Origin: Sorghum bicolor
Lineage: Eukaryota > Streptophyta > Magnoliopsida > Poales > Poaceae
Reading direction: 5' to 3'
Length of the DNA stretch: 64,000 nucleotides
NCBI RefSeq assembly: GCF_000003195.3
Contig: NC_012876.2
Coordinates: 41,011,725-41,075,724, forward strand
The first letter of the stretch is position 1. Every line of letters begins with the position of its first letter. The notes under the pieces were generated by a model. That model saw only the letters and a program-made list of their open reading frames with translations. It was not told the DNA's origin and did not search any database. This document shows, piece after piece, positions 11,125 through 21,925 of this stretch. A program made the translations under genes and the position numbers.

Positions 11125-11843
11125 TGTTGATACAAAAGCTAATCTGCAAACACAAAGGGCTAATACCCGATTTAAACGTTAAGGCGTGCCAGCCAATTTG
11201 ACCTTACTACCGGCAAAGGTGATAACTTGAATACTTTGGTCCCGACAACAGCGATGCGCCCGGATGCCACGGCCAAGAGGTATTCACGTGGAACTTGAGA
11301 ATACGCCGAGCTTAACTCGACGAACTCCTAAGAACTCGTAATAAAAAGGAAAAGTATGACTAAGTCGTCGATAAAGTAGATACTGGAATATGAGTAAAAA
11401 CTTGTGCTTGCTTGATTGATAGATCTCCTTCATTACAAAGCCCTAGGGTCTACATTTATACTCTGCTCAAAGAGCTACAATCAGACACGACTAGGACTCA
11501 AATTCCAAATTAAACAGAATCCATATACAAGACGATTTAAATAACTAAGGAAAAACATAAAACTATCTCCCCATGACAACCTGGGACGCCACGATAGACC
11601 AATCGGCAACCTTCAAGTCTTCCTTCCGCATCATCGGCAGACTCTCCATCGTAGCCATCGGCAAAGGTTATTACCGGCCATCGGCACAAACACGTCACCA
11701 CCCATGGACTTAGCCACAGCCAGCCGTCTCCTCATCGGTAACTACCCTCATCGGCAACTCTTCTACAGACCACTTACCGTTGCCCTATCTTGCCGATCTA
11801 TACTCTACCAATCCTGGGTACATGTCCAAAAATGGTGTCAACA
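11125..11843 (-). repeat. B 3' LTR (shared with a lost tandem copy)
   Basis: 719 bp matching 22943-23689 and the interrupted LTR of C (60586-62774). It is rich in the hexamer atcggc/gccgat. On the minus strand it is preceded by the purine tract ttggagggcatg, the expected polypurine primer of B. Confidence 0.85.
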
Positions 11844-11994
11844 CATGCCCTCCAATTTTGGAGTATGAAATCATTAATGCTCTGAAATTCTCTGCAATAA
11901 TGACACCTTTCCCCAATTAATTCTTCCAATTTCGGCAACCGACAGCATAAATCTGAATAACCTCGGTGCGATTTCTCGCAGATTCCTCGAATTC

Positions 11995-12204
11995 CTCAAC
12001 TTCCCAAACGGACATCTCCACTTTAATTGCCCATCGGCAACATTACCGTTACAAAATGCTGCCGATGAACTGATCAGGAAATCCCACATAGCGAAATATC
12101 TCAACCTCTCAAACGGTCATCTCCACTTTATTCGCCCATCGGCAATATTACTGTTACAAGGCGCTGCCAATGGACCGACCAGGAGATCCCGCACAGTGAA
12201 ATAT
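11995..12204 (+). repeat. Two tandem 105-bp units upstream of the antisense gene
   Basis: The unit starting ctcaac at 11995 is repeated at 12100 with about a dozen substitutions and no length change. Each unit contains catctccacttta, a gcccatcggcaa box and agtgaaatat. Element C has a single copy of the corresponding region (around 62990-63050), so the duplication is private to B. It lies 150-350 bp upstream of the gene's TATA box. Confidence 0.85.
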
Positions 12205-12350
12205 CTCTGGATTATGACCTCTTCCTATCAAATCACCTGCACAATCCCTTGATTACCGTGCACGAACAGTTACCATATCTACCTGAGTACCCTCGGATTT
12301 CACGCATACGGTGAAGAGATAAGTCGGATCTGCCCCTGCCCGTTTTGTCC

Positions 12351-12359
12351 TATAAATAG
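12351..12359 (+). promoter_or_regulatory. TATA box of B antisense gene
   Basis: TATAAATAG lies 158 bp upstream of the first ATG of the antisense gene and is followed by a pyrimidine-rich leader (ttccttctcgggtactcc). Element C has a related tttaaata at the equivalent place (63177-63184). This suggests a promoter independent of the LTR. Confidence 0.65.
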
Positions 12360-12508
12360 TTCCTTCTCGGGTACTCCTTCCCCATCACATCATTCTACAG
12401 CCCCAACTCCACTTTCCCGGCGGTGGCGCTGCTCGAGAGCTCCAAGAACTCCATCGAAGCCTTTTCTTCACCAACCTCAAAGTCTTCGATCATCCTTTTC
12501 GCAAGGAG

Positions 12509-15500
12509 ATGGCCATCAACTTCGCTGTTGCCGAGGTTAGTTCATATCCTTCCTCTCGTACTTTTACTGTATTCCTGTTCATCCACAATTCATTTTACTA
12601 AACATCCTTCTTTTTCTTTCTTTGTTCTTCTTTTTACCTTCAAAATCATTAGGATCTGTCCAACAAAATTGTCATCCCTACCGATCAGCCACACCTCCAA
12701 TGTCTTGGCCCCTTAGGGAATCCAGATCCCACCGATCTTATTAACACAGAAACAAACAGAATCCCCTTTAGAGCCGAGAACTTTTCTCTGGATTTGTTGA
12801 AGGACACTTTCCGTTCCTGGCCCAGTCCTACCATGGGATGGAAGGATTGGTTTTTGAGAGTCAGCCACTCAAATGAAGTCCAGTGGGGCGAAAGAAAACT
12901 AGACCAATGCATTAGGTTGTCTATCGCCGATATGCATAGGAATGAGCCACTGCTGATAGCTGCATCATATTTCTAGTCAGACACAATCAATGCCTTTGTC
13001 TTTGGCCACGGCCCTGCTTCCCCCACACTTGCCGATGTGGTTATGCTCACCGGCCTAGATGTATCTTCTGCCGATAGCACCCACTTTTTCGATACGAAAC
13101 CCAGTGCCAAGGTAGAAACTCGTTCCATCAGTGGTTGGTCAGGGTATATCCAAAAATACAAACGAACAGGCCCTGTGAACCTAAAGGAACAGACCAGCTT
13201 CCTAAACATGTGGTTGGACAAATTTTTATTTTGTGGTCGATCGGCAGGACCAACTTCCGTCTACCTAGCAGCAGCAGAAAGATTAGCCAATGGTGGCCGA
13301 TTTCCCCTCGGCCGATACCTGCTTGGCGCGGCTTACCACCTCCTTCATCAAGTAACCAGGAAACTCCTACTCGGCCAGTCCATCGGCAACTTGGGGGTCC
13401 CTGGTGGTTTATCAATATGCGGCTTAGCCTCCACATGCACAAGCATCTCGAGTTTGACCTTTTCGCACAGCGCTTCCCTAGGGATATAGCCGAAGATTAT
13501 GAACTGGATGAAGAAGAATCGGCAACTCGCCCTCCTCTAAACTTTGGCGAGGCTGTCATAGTCTGCATAGCCAAAGATTATGAACTGGATGAAGAAGAAT
13601 CGATAACTCGCCCTCCCCAGGGATATAGCCGAAGATTATGTACAGGGGGCAATGCAGACCAGGTCAGCCGATTCTTGCAAACCCTGTATGAAGGCCTGAC
13701 TAGTGAACAGCGAGCATGCTTGCCTTATGAAGATCCAGACACCATGTTTCCTTTAGTCTTTCATCCGTTCAACGATGCTCTCAACAAGGATCATGAAGTG
13801 ATGATGGCAGTGATCACTCCTAGAGCTATACCAGTAAACTTCTTTGGTAGTGGGAAAACCTCCAACCAAACCTATGAGTTTTACAACCCATCGGTACTAG
13901 CCCGTCAACTAGCTTTCGGCCAACTGTCGATTGCACTCTGCTATGCTGATGTGATATAACCCAGGGAAGCCATCACTAATCTCCTCGAGTGGATTCGAGT
14001 AGCCCAACTGCCACCGAGTGCCGATACAGATGTAGATTTATCAGAGTGGATCCCGGCCATCTTCATTACAGGCGTACAAACAATGGTATGGGAGGAATGG
14101 AAGGAGCATTTGTTCTGCAAATCGGCTCTTATGTACCGCGGCATGATCGACCCTCAGTACAAAGTTCCCGATAATACTGTAAGTATTTCCAAACCGATGT
14201 CTCAATTCTTTCAATTCTATTTCCATCGGTAACTCACTTATTGTATTGCATTGCAGGTTGACAACGTCCCCCCATCGGTCAACAGGAGTGGCAAGCCGAT
14301 TGATCTTTTCCCATCAGGCCCAATCTCTTCAATCGACAACAACGCTCCCACTCTGGCTGCTATAATGCATCGAGGTGTGCGTCTGAAGAAAGTCACCACG
14401 AAACGTTCAAAGACATCTCCATCGGTAGCTGCCTCCACTTTAGCACAGGCCTTCAAGGTAATTATTCGAACCCCTTTCATTCATACAGATTCCACTCCTA
14501 CATCCGTTATACTTGTACTTACGAATCTCATTCTTGATACAGCACACTGGCGCATCGGCAAGGACCGGAAGTAAAAGTGCCGATGCCCCCCAGTCCAGCC
14601 AGCCGAAGAGAAAAGGTGCCAAGAATACCAGAGCACAAGAAAAGCCCCAAAGAGTGGCAACGCCTTCTCCTCCCCCGGTATCTCCAATCCCGGTAGAATC
14701 TTCTCCCTCTTCTCCAGAAACACAAACATAGCAGGTATCATCTCCTTCTCAGCCACAAGAAGCACCTCAAGTGGAAGAAACCCAACCAGAAGAGCCCCAG
14801 CCAGAAGTATCTCAGCCAGAAGACACATCGGCTGACGTGCATGAGCAAACTACCGATCCAGCAGGTTCCATTATATCATCGGTAGTTTCCTCGATCCAGA
14901 CAAGCACTGCTCCTCCTCAAGGTAATATACCTTTTATAAAATCATTGCCGACGAACTTATTTTCCCTATCTTATAATTACTTTTGTTATTCTTTCAGCTA
15001 ACATAGTCCCATCGGCAACCCTAGCCGATCGGCCTGTAGTTCCATCGGCATCTTCTAGTCAGAGGCGAGAGATCGCTTTGAAACAAGTAAGCCATCCAAT
15101 CTCCATCGGTATTACGTGTCAATACTCAACCATGAAATGACTTACTTTATTCCTCTTTCAGGAATAGGACTCTCCTGATAGCTTGTTCTCCTTTGCCATT
15201 GACATCTCCGAAGATGAAGGTGAGGAAGCAAGTTCCTCTCGGGCAGTTGGAATTACATCGGCAGAGATTAGGGCAAAATTGGAAGAATTGTCAGCCCTCC
15301 TCCATCAAGACACAGCCCAACTAGTCGATGATTCTGATCCAGCCAAGGCTTTGTTCAAGACCCTTAGAGGCCAAATCCCCGCCGATGCTGAAGAAGTCCT
15401 CTTTCAAGCAGCACATCTAGAGAGCCGTCAACTGCAGTACCAGAGGGCTACCCAACGTCTCGCTGATAGAGCTGCTCATGCCTAGCTCTCTGAGGAGATG

Positions 15501-15914
15501 ATGAAGGTGAAGCTCCATGCTGATGAGAAGCACAAGAACATCGGCATCTTAAAGTCCTCAGGAAATGCTCTGAAGCATAAGATCTCTGATCTGTCAGCAA
15601 AGAGAGAGGCCCTGTTGGCAGAACTCAAGCAAGTGGAAGAAGCCTTGTCCCAGGCTCAACAAGAGGAGAACCAGCTGCTTGAGGTGATCAAGCGTCTTGA
15701 GCAAGAGCGAAATGTCCAAGCCCGCACGGCGCTGCAAATGAAGAAGAAGTTGAAGCCGGTGGAAGGCTCTGCCGATGAAGACATCCAAGAGATAGAAGGA
15801 GCCAACCAAATCCGCCTGCGCGCTATATCGGCAATCCAGGCGCTGCTGACCATGCGAGCTCTTCATCGGCAATATACTTGCCCCTTTCTGCTTTCCAAAC
15901 TTCCTGATATTTAG
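12509..15914 (+). pseudogene. B antisense gene: plant-mobile-domain-like protein with coiled-coil tail, six exons, disrupted
   Basis: ATG 12509. Exons inferred from GT-AG borders and reading frame are 12509-12535, 12653-14178, 14257-14457, 14543-14921, 14998-15086 and 15162-15914; introns are 75-117 bp with gtaagt-like donors and ttgcag/ttcag acceptors. The first half (MAINFAV, WKDWFLRV, WGERKLDQC, FGHGPASPTLADVVMLTGL) resembles the plant mobile domain found in Tat extra ORFs and MAIL1-like host proteins. A Pro/Glu/Ser-rich linker and a long coiled coil (about 15500-15780) follow. Damage includes TAG at 12974 where C has Trp, a frameshift near 13395, a duplicated block at 13482-13620, TAA at 13957, and TAGs at 14729, 15165 and 15483. 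It runs opposite to gag-pol, and its stop lies 100 bp from the pol stop. Function is unknown; a regulatory or chromatin role is only a guess. Confidence 0.78.
13482..13640 (+). repeat. Intragenic duplication in the B antisense gene
   Basis: The block encoding AEDYELDEEES followed by a TRPP motif occurs at about 13485-13537 and again at 13567-13618 with minor changes. A third partial copy (ggatatagccgaagattatg) starts at 13620. It inserts acidic repeats between two conserved parts of the protein. Confidence 0.8.
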
Positions 15915-15918
15915 TCTA

Positions 15919-16004
15919 GCCGATAGGACTGTTATCGGCACCTTTTAAAACATTAAGTCCGGTCCCAGACACATTTTGATTCAGCCGATAGGAGTGTTAT
16001 CGGC
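15919..16004. terminator. Two identical-stem hairpins between convergent ORFs
   Basis: gccgata-ggactgt-tatcggc (15919-15939) and gccgata-ggagtgt-tatcggc (15984-16004) are two 7-bp stem-loops 65 bp apart, filling the 100-bp gap between the stops of the antisense gene and pol. A role in transcript 3' end formation or RNA packaging is possible but not shown. Confidence 0.4.
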
Positions 16005-16014
16005 ACTTAAACTT

Positions 16015-17436
16015 TTATGCATCGACCCAAATACTTGGGTAATACTTCTTTAGATATTTTCCATTTAATGCTCTGGGAAATTCAACCCCTTCGAGGGTTT
16101 CTAAAATATAGGCATTACCAGGAGCCGATCGACTTATCCGATAGGGACCCTCCCAATTGGGAGACCACTTCCCAAATTTTGAACTCTTAGTCCCAATCGG
16201 TAAGATTAGTTTCCATACTAAGTCTCCATCAGCAAACTCCTTAGCTTTTACTTTCTTATCATACCATCTGGCAACCCTCTTCTTATTCTCTTCTATACTC
16301 ATCAAAGCCCTTAGCCGATGCCCAGCTAGATCATCCAACTCGTCTATCATCAAAGTAGCATAATCATCGGCAGCCAATTGATCTTGAAAAGATAGTCGCC
16401 TAGACCCATCCTTAATTTCCCAAGGTAACACTGCATCATGCCCATACACCAACTGATAAGGTGAAACTTTGGTCGACCCATGACAAGCCATCCGGTATGA
16501 CCACAAAGCTTCGTTCAACAATGTGTGCCACCTCCTAGGATTTTCCTCAATCTTTCGTTTAATAAGCTTAATAATTCCTTTGTTAGATGCCTCGGCCTGC
16601 CAATTAGCTTGAGCATAGTAAGGAGAAGAATTTAATACTTTAATCCCCATACCGATTGCAAATTCATCAAACTCCCCCGACGTGAACATAGTACCCTGAT
16701 CGGTAGTAATCGTTTGAGGAATTCGAAATCGGTAGATAATATGCTCTTTCACAAAATCAATCATATTGGCCGATGTAACTTTCTTCAAAGGAATAGCCTC
16801 AACCCACTTATTAAAATAATCGTTGACAACCAAGATGAACTTATGACCCTTGCTGGATGGTGGATAAATCTGGCCGATCAAGTCAATAGCCCACCCTCGG
16901 AACGGCCAAGGTTTAATAATGGGATTCATGGCCGATGCGGGTGCTCTTTGAATATTGCCAAATTTCTGACATCCTTGACACCCCATGAAATATTTAAAGC
17001 AATCTTCAAGTATGGTCGGCCAATAATACCCGTTCCTTCTGATCATCCATTTCATCTTAAACGCTAAATGATGTGCTCCACACACTCCTTCATGGATCTC
17101 TCCCATCAAACTCTTAGCTTCATCATCACCTAAGCATCTGAGAAGAATGCCATCAATAGTTCGATAATACAATTCATCTTCGAGGAGCACATACTTGGTG
17201 GCTTGAAACCGAATTCGTCTCTCAACTTTCCTGGATGGATCCTTCAAATAATCAATAATTTCTTTTCTCCAATCATCGGCACCGATAGCCGATATTGCAT
17301 TAATCATAGGCTGATATCCCGAGGCATGCTGAGCCAACCGATTGGCTTCTTCATTATGCCGTCGAGGAACATGCTCTAGCCGAAAATCCTTGAATTCCTT
17401 TAATAGTTGCATACTCCTTTCGTGATAAGTTATCAA
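16015..17436 (-). CDS. pol: B integrase with end of second RNase H
   Basis: A 473-residue open frame. Residues 1-60 finish the archaeal-type RNase H (VPRRHNEEANRLA). The zinc-binding module follows (H-x-G-x-C-x-A-H...CQGCQKF), then the DDE core: Asp in WAIDLIGQI, Asp in TTDQGTMFTS and Glu in NWQAEASNKGI (the family usually has Gly for that Trp). The C-terminal GPYRIS-like motif and YYPSIW end follow. The frame is broken from upstream RNase H by one TGA at about 17443, probably a decayed CGA. Role: cDNA integration. It is one of the best preserved frames in the window. Confidence 0.85.
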   Translation of the reverse strand: MITYHERSMQLLKEFKDFRLEHVPRRHNEEANRLAQHASGYQPMINAISAIGADDWRKEIIDYLKDPSRKVERRIRFQATKYVLLEDELYYRTIDGILLRCLGDDEAKSLMGEIHEGVCGAHHLAFKMKWMIRRNGYYWPTILEDCFKYFMGCQGCQKFGNIQRAPASAMNPIIKPWPFRGWAIDLIGQIYPPSSKGHKFILVVNDYFNKWVEAIPLKKVTSANMIDFVKEHIIYRFRIPQTITTDQGTMFTSGEFDEFAIGMGIKVLNSSPYYAQANWQAEASNKGIIKLIKRKIEENPRRWHTLLNEALWSYRMACHGSTKVSPYQLVYGHDAVLPWEIKDGSRRLSFQDQLAADDYATLMIDELDDLAGHRLRALMSIEENKKRVARWYDKKVKAKEFADGDLVWKLILPIGTKSSKFGKWSPNWEGPYRISRSAPGNAYILETLEGVEFPRALNGKYLKKYYPSIWVDA

Positions 17437-17445
17437 AACCTCGCT

Positions 17446-18285
17446 TCAGCATTCATAGCTTCCAGCCAATTGATTTATAACCAGCATAGAATCTTCGAAG
17501 ATTTCAACAGCATCAGCATGAACTTCCTTTAGTAATTCTAACCCCTTTATCAAAGCTTGATACTCGGCCTGATTATTTGTTGACGTAGCAACAATCGGCA
17601 GGAAGAACTCATATTTCCTTCCCAGAGGGGAAATTAACACTATGCCGATTCCTGCCCCCTGGTCACACGTGGATCCATCAAAGAAGAGCGTCCAAGGTAC
17701 AATCTCCAAAGTCTCCACTGTACCACAATGCTGAGTTCCAAAATCAGCCATAATCTGTCCTTTAACCGCTTTAGCCGATTCGTAACGCAGATCAAATTCT
17801 GACAGCGCCAAAATCCACTTACCGATCCTGCCACTCATGATCGGCATAGACAACATGTATCGGACCACATCATCTTTGCAAAAAACAGTGCATTCGGCCG
17901 ATAGCAAATAATGCCTTAACTTAATATAGGAGAAATACAAGCATAAGCATAGTTTCTCAATAGCCGAATACCTGGTCTCAGCGTCGATCAACCTCCTGCT
18001 TAAATAGTAAATCACACGTTCCTTCCCTTCAAATTCCTGAATTAAAGCCGAACCGATGACCATCCCATCGGTAGACAAATACAATCTGAAGGGCTTCCCT
18101 TGCTGAGGTGGAATCAGCACTGGAGGATTTACCAAATAATTCTTGATTTCATCTAAAGCCAATTGCTGCTCTTTTTCCCACACAAACTCTTGATCGGCTT
18201 TCAACTTAAGTAAAGGACTGAAAGCACGAATTTTACCAGATAAATTAGATATAAACCTCCTGATAAAATTTACCTTGACAATCAA
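17446..18285 (-). pseudogene. pol: B RNase H and archaeal-type second RNase H
   Basis: A 279-residue frame beginning in the RT connection (FIRRFISNLSGKI). The first RNase H-like region (RLYLSTDGMVIG, normally with Asp at the first catalytic place) is followed by a second RNase H with DGSTCDQGAGIGIVLISP, NNQAEYQAL and an acidic FEDSMLVINQL. Tat elements characteristically carry this additional aRNH domain after a degenerated first RNase H, and that is what is seen. A stop separates it from RT on one side (near 18343) and from integrase on the other. Confidence 0.83.
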
Positions 18286-18345
18286 GGACTGGAGCTCAGT
18301 CTTGTTGGTAGGAGCAACAATTTTGTTGATAGCATCAATGGATCT

Positions 18346-19248
18346 TCAACTAATCTCAATTCCCCTGTGATGTACCATGAAACCAAGGAATTGTCCTACC
18401 GATACACCAAATGCACACTTATTGGGATTCATCTTCAAACCGTGTTTCCTTGTGCATTCCAACACCTTTCGTAAATCAGCAAGATGCTTTGTGAACTCTC
18501 CAGACTTAACCACCACATCATCAATATAAATCTCCACCAGCTTGCCGATGAACTCATGAAATATAAAATTCATAGCTCTCTGATAAGTAGCACCAGCATT
18601 CTTCAAGCCAAAGGTCATGACTATCCATTCAAACAACCCAACATGACCAGGACAGCTAAATGCAGTCTTTGGAATATCTTCTTCAGCCATGAATATTTGA
18701 TTGTATCCTGCATTGCCATCCATAAAGCTGATAATCCGATGCCTAGCAGCAGCATCAACTAGCAGATCGGCAACTGGCATTGGGTAGCCATCCATCAGTG
18801 TAGCTTTGTTAAGATTCCTAAAATTAATGCAGACCCGAAACTTCCCATTTTTGTTATAGACCGGAACAACATTGGAAATCCACTCGGCATACCGACATTG
18901 CCGAATAAATTTAGCTTCAATAAGTTTAGTTATCTCGGCCTTAATATCAGGAAGAATATTAGGATTACATCGGCGAGCTGGCTGTTGATGTGGCCAAAAT
19001 CCAGACTTGATAGGCAACCGATGTTCAACAATTGATCGGTCCAAACCAGGCATCTCAGTATAATCCCAAGCAAAGCAATCTTTATATTCCTTTAACAAAT
19101 CAGTTAACTGTTGCTTACACTCAGAATTTAATTTAGCACTAATAAAAGTAGGCCTAGGTTTATCACCACTCCCTATATCTACTTCTACCAGATCATCGGC
19201 CGATGTGAATCCCTGGCCTAATTTTCCATCATCGGCGAACCTATCCAT
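18346..19248 (-). CDS. pol: B reverse transcriptase
   Basis: A 300-residue frame. It has the VVPVYNKNGKFRVCINF block (fingers), KTAFSCPGHVGLFEWIVM, the GLKNAGATYQRAMN segment and the intact catalytic IYIDDVVVKSG, followed by thumb residues (NPNKCAFGV, FLGFMVHHRGI). The start abuts protease: its TTG/ATG region overlaps the protease stop at 19248, consistent with one original polyprotein. The frame ends at a TGA at 18346, with RNase H homology resuming 60 bp on. Confidence 0.87.
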   Translation of the reverse strand: MDRFADDGKLGQGFTSADDLVEVDIGSGDKPRPTFISAKLNSECKQQLTDLLKEYKDCFAWDYTEMPGLDRSIVEHRLPIKSGFWPHQQPARRCNPNILPDIKAEITKLIEAKFIRQCRYAEWISNVVPVYNKNGKFRVCINFRNLNKATLMDGYPMPVADLLVDAAARHRIISFMDGNAGYNQIFMAEEDIPKTAFSCPGHVGLFEWIVMTFGLKNAGATYQRAMNFIFHEFIGKLVEIYIDDVVVKSGEFTKHLADLRKVLECTRKHGLKMNPNKCAFGVSVGQFLGFMVHHRGIEIS

Positions 19249-19730
19249 TAAAAACCTTCATCAGAACAGACTGCTTGGATCGGTGGAATTTCATAATCGG
19301 CAACCTTGAGAAAATCCTTCTCCCAAACTTCTCTTGAAATACACCTAGTTCTCTCATAGGTGTCTGCCTCTGCCGATGCAATAACATAGGAAGAATCTCC
19401 CAGGACAATCTCAATCTTGTCGCCTACCCACTGGACCAAGCACTGGTGCATTGGAGACGGGATGCAACAATTGGCATGAATCCAATCTCTTCCCAACAGT
19501 AAGTTATAAGCACCCTTTCCACTGATCACGAAGAAGGTTGTCGGCAAGGTTTTACTGCCGATGGTCAATTCAACACATATGGCTCCCTTGACCGGAGACG
19601 CATTCCCTTCAAAGTCTTTAAGCATCACATTGGTCTTGGTCAAATCCTGATCTCCTTTTCCAAGCTTCCGATACACTGCATATGGCATGATATTGATAGT
19701 AGCTCCACCATCAATTAAAATCTTGGTCAT
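19248..19730 (-). CDS. pol: B protease domain
   Basis: A 160-residue frame with the aspartic protease motif ILIDGGATINIMP near its start and the second motif YNLLLGRDWIH near residue 95. The D-G-G triad in place of D-T/S-G is usual in Tat proteases. Cys-rich HANCCIP and the C-terminal linker lead into RT. It processes the Gag-Pol polyprotein. Confidence 0.83.
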   Translation of the reverse strand: MTKILIDGGATINIMPYAVYRKLGKGDQDLTKTNVMLKDFEGNASPVKGAICVELTIGSKTLPTTFFVISGKGAYNLLLGRDWIHANCCIPSPMHQCLVQWVGDKIEIVLGDSSYVIASAEADTYERTRCISREVWEKDFLKVADYEIPPIQAVCSDEGF

Positions 19731-21220
19731 TGGCTGGCCATCAACCCTCCCTTTGACAAAAGATCCTTAAGATGTTGCCTGTCATCATCGGCAGGCTTTT
19801 CAAATATGGCTGTCATCGGATCCAGAGCCAACTGAGCTATTTGATCGGAAAACTCCAACTCATCATCACTGGACGGCGCAAGGAATTCCATCGGCAACAT
19901 GAATACCATGTTGATGTCTGCCGATGGCCCCTTTCCCTTAGGATCTGGTTGTTGCTGATCCCCAGACTGGCCAGAGTTCTCGCCCTTGCTTAACTCTTCT
20001 CGTCTTTCGGGCTGTAGCCTTCTCTTTTGTGTCCTGGTCAACCCTTCTAGACACCATGGAGGGAGTCGCTGCTGTCTTACCGATGGGCGATGATTTTCCC
20101 TTGAATGCATCCGATAAGTATTGGCATCCCTGCAGAATATAAACTCATCGGGGACCTGTGCATTAGCCATCTCTTCAAGCTCTTCCTAGTTCCTAGGAAA
20201 GTATTCAACATGATCACCAAGCCTGTCGTGCACACTAAGCCTGCCCCCAAGCCGATCATGAACGGACGTTCTTCCCCTAATCGGCCCATTAAATCACCGA
20301 TCATCATCGCGATAGCACCGGTCGGACCTGTCATACCGATCATAACCATTGCATTCAGGACAATCTTTGGCAGTAGGAAGCTTGATATTTTCCTCCCAAC
20401 AATGGATGAAGAACGGACAATTCCAATGATCCCTATGCCGATTCCACTCCTGTCGGTGTCTTTCTTCTTCCCGACGATAGTCCTCTTGCTGGCGCCTATA
20501 CCGATCCTCACGTTGATGCCAAGTCTCCCGAGGCCTTCTATGAGTTATTACAATACCACATCGAGGAGGCCTTCCTGAATTAGTCCCCTCCTAGATTAAG
20601 CCTTTTCCCTTGGCATCGGCAGTAGTGATCTGATGCTGAGGATCCACCGATGCACTCCTTTTAGCTGCCTCCAATGTCAAGACCTTGGCCTTTCCCTTAG
20701 CATCCAGCATGTTTGTTGGGAAAGGATGTTGATCAATCTTCATCAGCTTCTGAGCTTTAGAGCTGTCGAATTTGATCCTTCCAGATTCTATAGCCGATTG
20801 CAACTATTGTCTAAAAACTTTGCACTCGTTGGTGCTGTGAGAAGTTGCATTGTGCCATTTGCAGTACTTCATCCTTTTTAATTCTTCAGCCGATGGGATT
20901 ACATGATTAGGTGACAACTTGATCTGACCCTCTTGAAGTAGAAAGTCAAATATCCTATCGGCCTTAGTGATGTCAAACGCGAACTTCTCTGGCTCTTTAT
21001 GCCCAAAAGGACAAGACATCGGCTTCTTATTTTCCACCCATTCTGCCAAGCCGATGACTGGTTCTTCATCAGAGTCCGAGCTTGCCGCTTCATCCACAAC
21101 TTTTTTATTCCATGCTCTCTTGGGCTCAAAAGGCTTGATATCTTGATCAGAAATTCTCTGCACCAAATGACTTAAGATTTTGAATTCCTGAGATGCATAT
21201 TTGTCCCTGATGTGTGGCAA
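19727..21220 (-). pseudogene. gag: B gag C-terminal half and gag-protease linker
   Basis: Segments in order (right to left): HIRDKYASQEFK and a Lys-rich stretch; a YCKWHNATSHSTNECKVF zinc-binding motif near 20850; then IESGRIKF. After a stop near 20590 comes an Arg/Asp-rich stretch covered only by shifted frames (20077-20511), then the open frame 19727-20170 with FIFCRDANTYRMHS and an acidic DDELEFSDQIAQL region that joins protease. The CKWHN...C motif is typical of Tat gag. Stops at about 20810, 20591 and 20172 break it. Confidence 0.75.
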
Positions 21221-21832
21221 CTAACCTTGGAAAGCCAAATCGGCTAGCTGCCGATCATCCAGAACTTGGCTATAGCATTTGTTCTTGACTTCCCGTATCC
21301 TCTGCACAAAACTTTCAACCGATTCATCATTGCGTTGCTTCAATTTGACCAAATCGGTGATCTTCTTCTCATGGACCCCCGAAAAGAAGTATTTGTGGAA
21401 TTGTTTCTCCAGATCGGCCCAAGTAATCACTGAGTTGGGTGGTAATGATGTAAACCAAGTGAAAGCCGATCCAGACAATGATGACGAGAATAAGCGAACC
21501 CTTAACTCGTCCCTATTAGCAGCTTCTCCGCATTGGATGATGAACCTGTTGACATGCTCCAGCGTCGACGTATCATCTTGCCCAGAAAACTTGGTAAAAT
21601 TTGGCACTTTGTACCGATTTGGAAGCGGGATTAAATCATATGCGGGAGGGTACGGTGTCCGATAAGAGTAAGTGTTGACTTTGGGTTTTATCCCAAATTG
21701 ATCTCTCATCACTTCAGCAATCTTATCGGCCCAATAGGCATCGGCATCTTGCGGATGAGGCGGTTGGGGATCCGGCATCTGCTGGTAAGCTTCCACGTGT
21801 CTGTGCGGCACACGTTCTGCATGGAACATTGG

Positions 21833-21925
21833 ATTAATCATTTGGCCACCCATCTGCTGACCACCAAACTGTTGCCCACCGATCTGCTGTCCGCCGATCT
21901 GTTGTCCGCCGATCTGCCGCCCAAG
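21833..21925 (-). repeat. 15-bp minisatellite in B gag (IGGQQ repeat)
   Basis: About five 15-bp units, read on + as variants of ccgatctgctgtccg, encode tandem (I/F/M)GGQQ pentapeptides. Confidence 0.8.

Noticed and set aside
20077..20578. Overlapping long ORFs on both strands rich in Ile/Met/Pro or Arg as separate genes
   Set aside because: They are out-of-frame readings of the Arg/Asp-rich gag linker of B.
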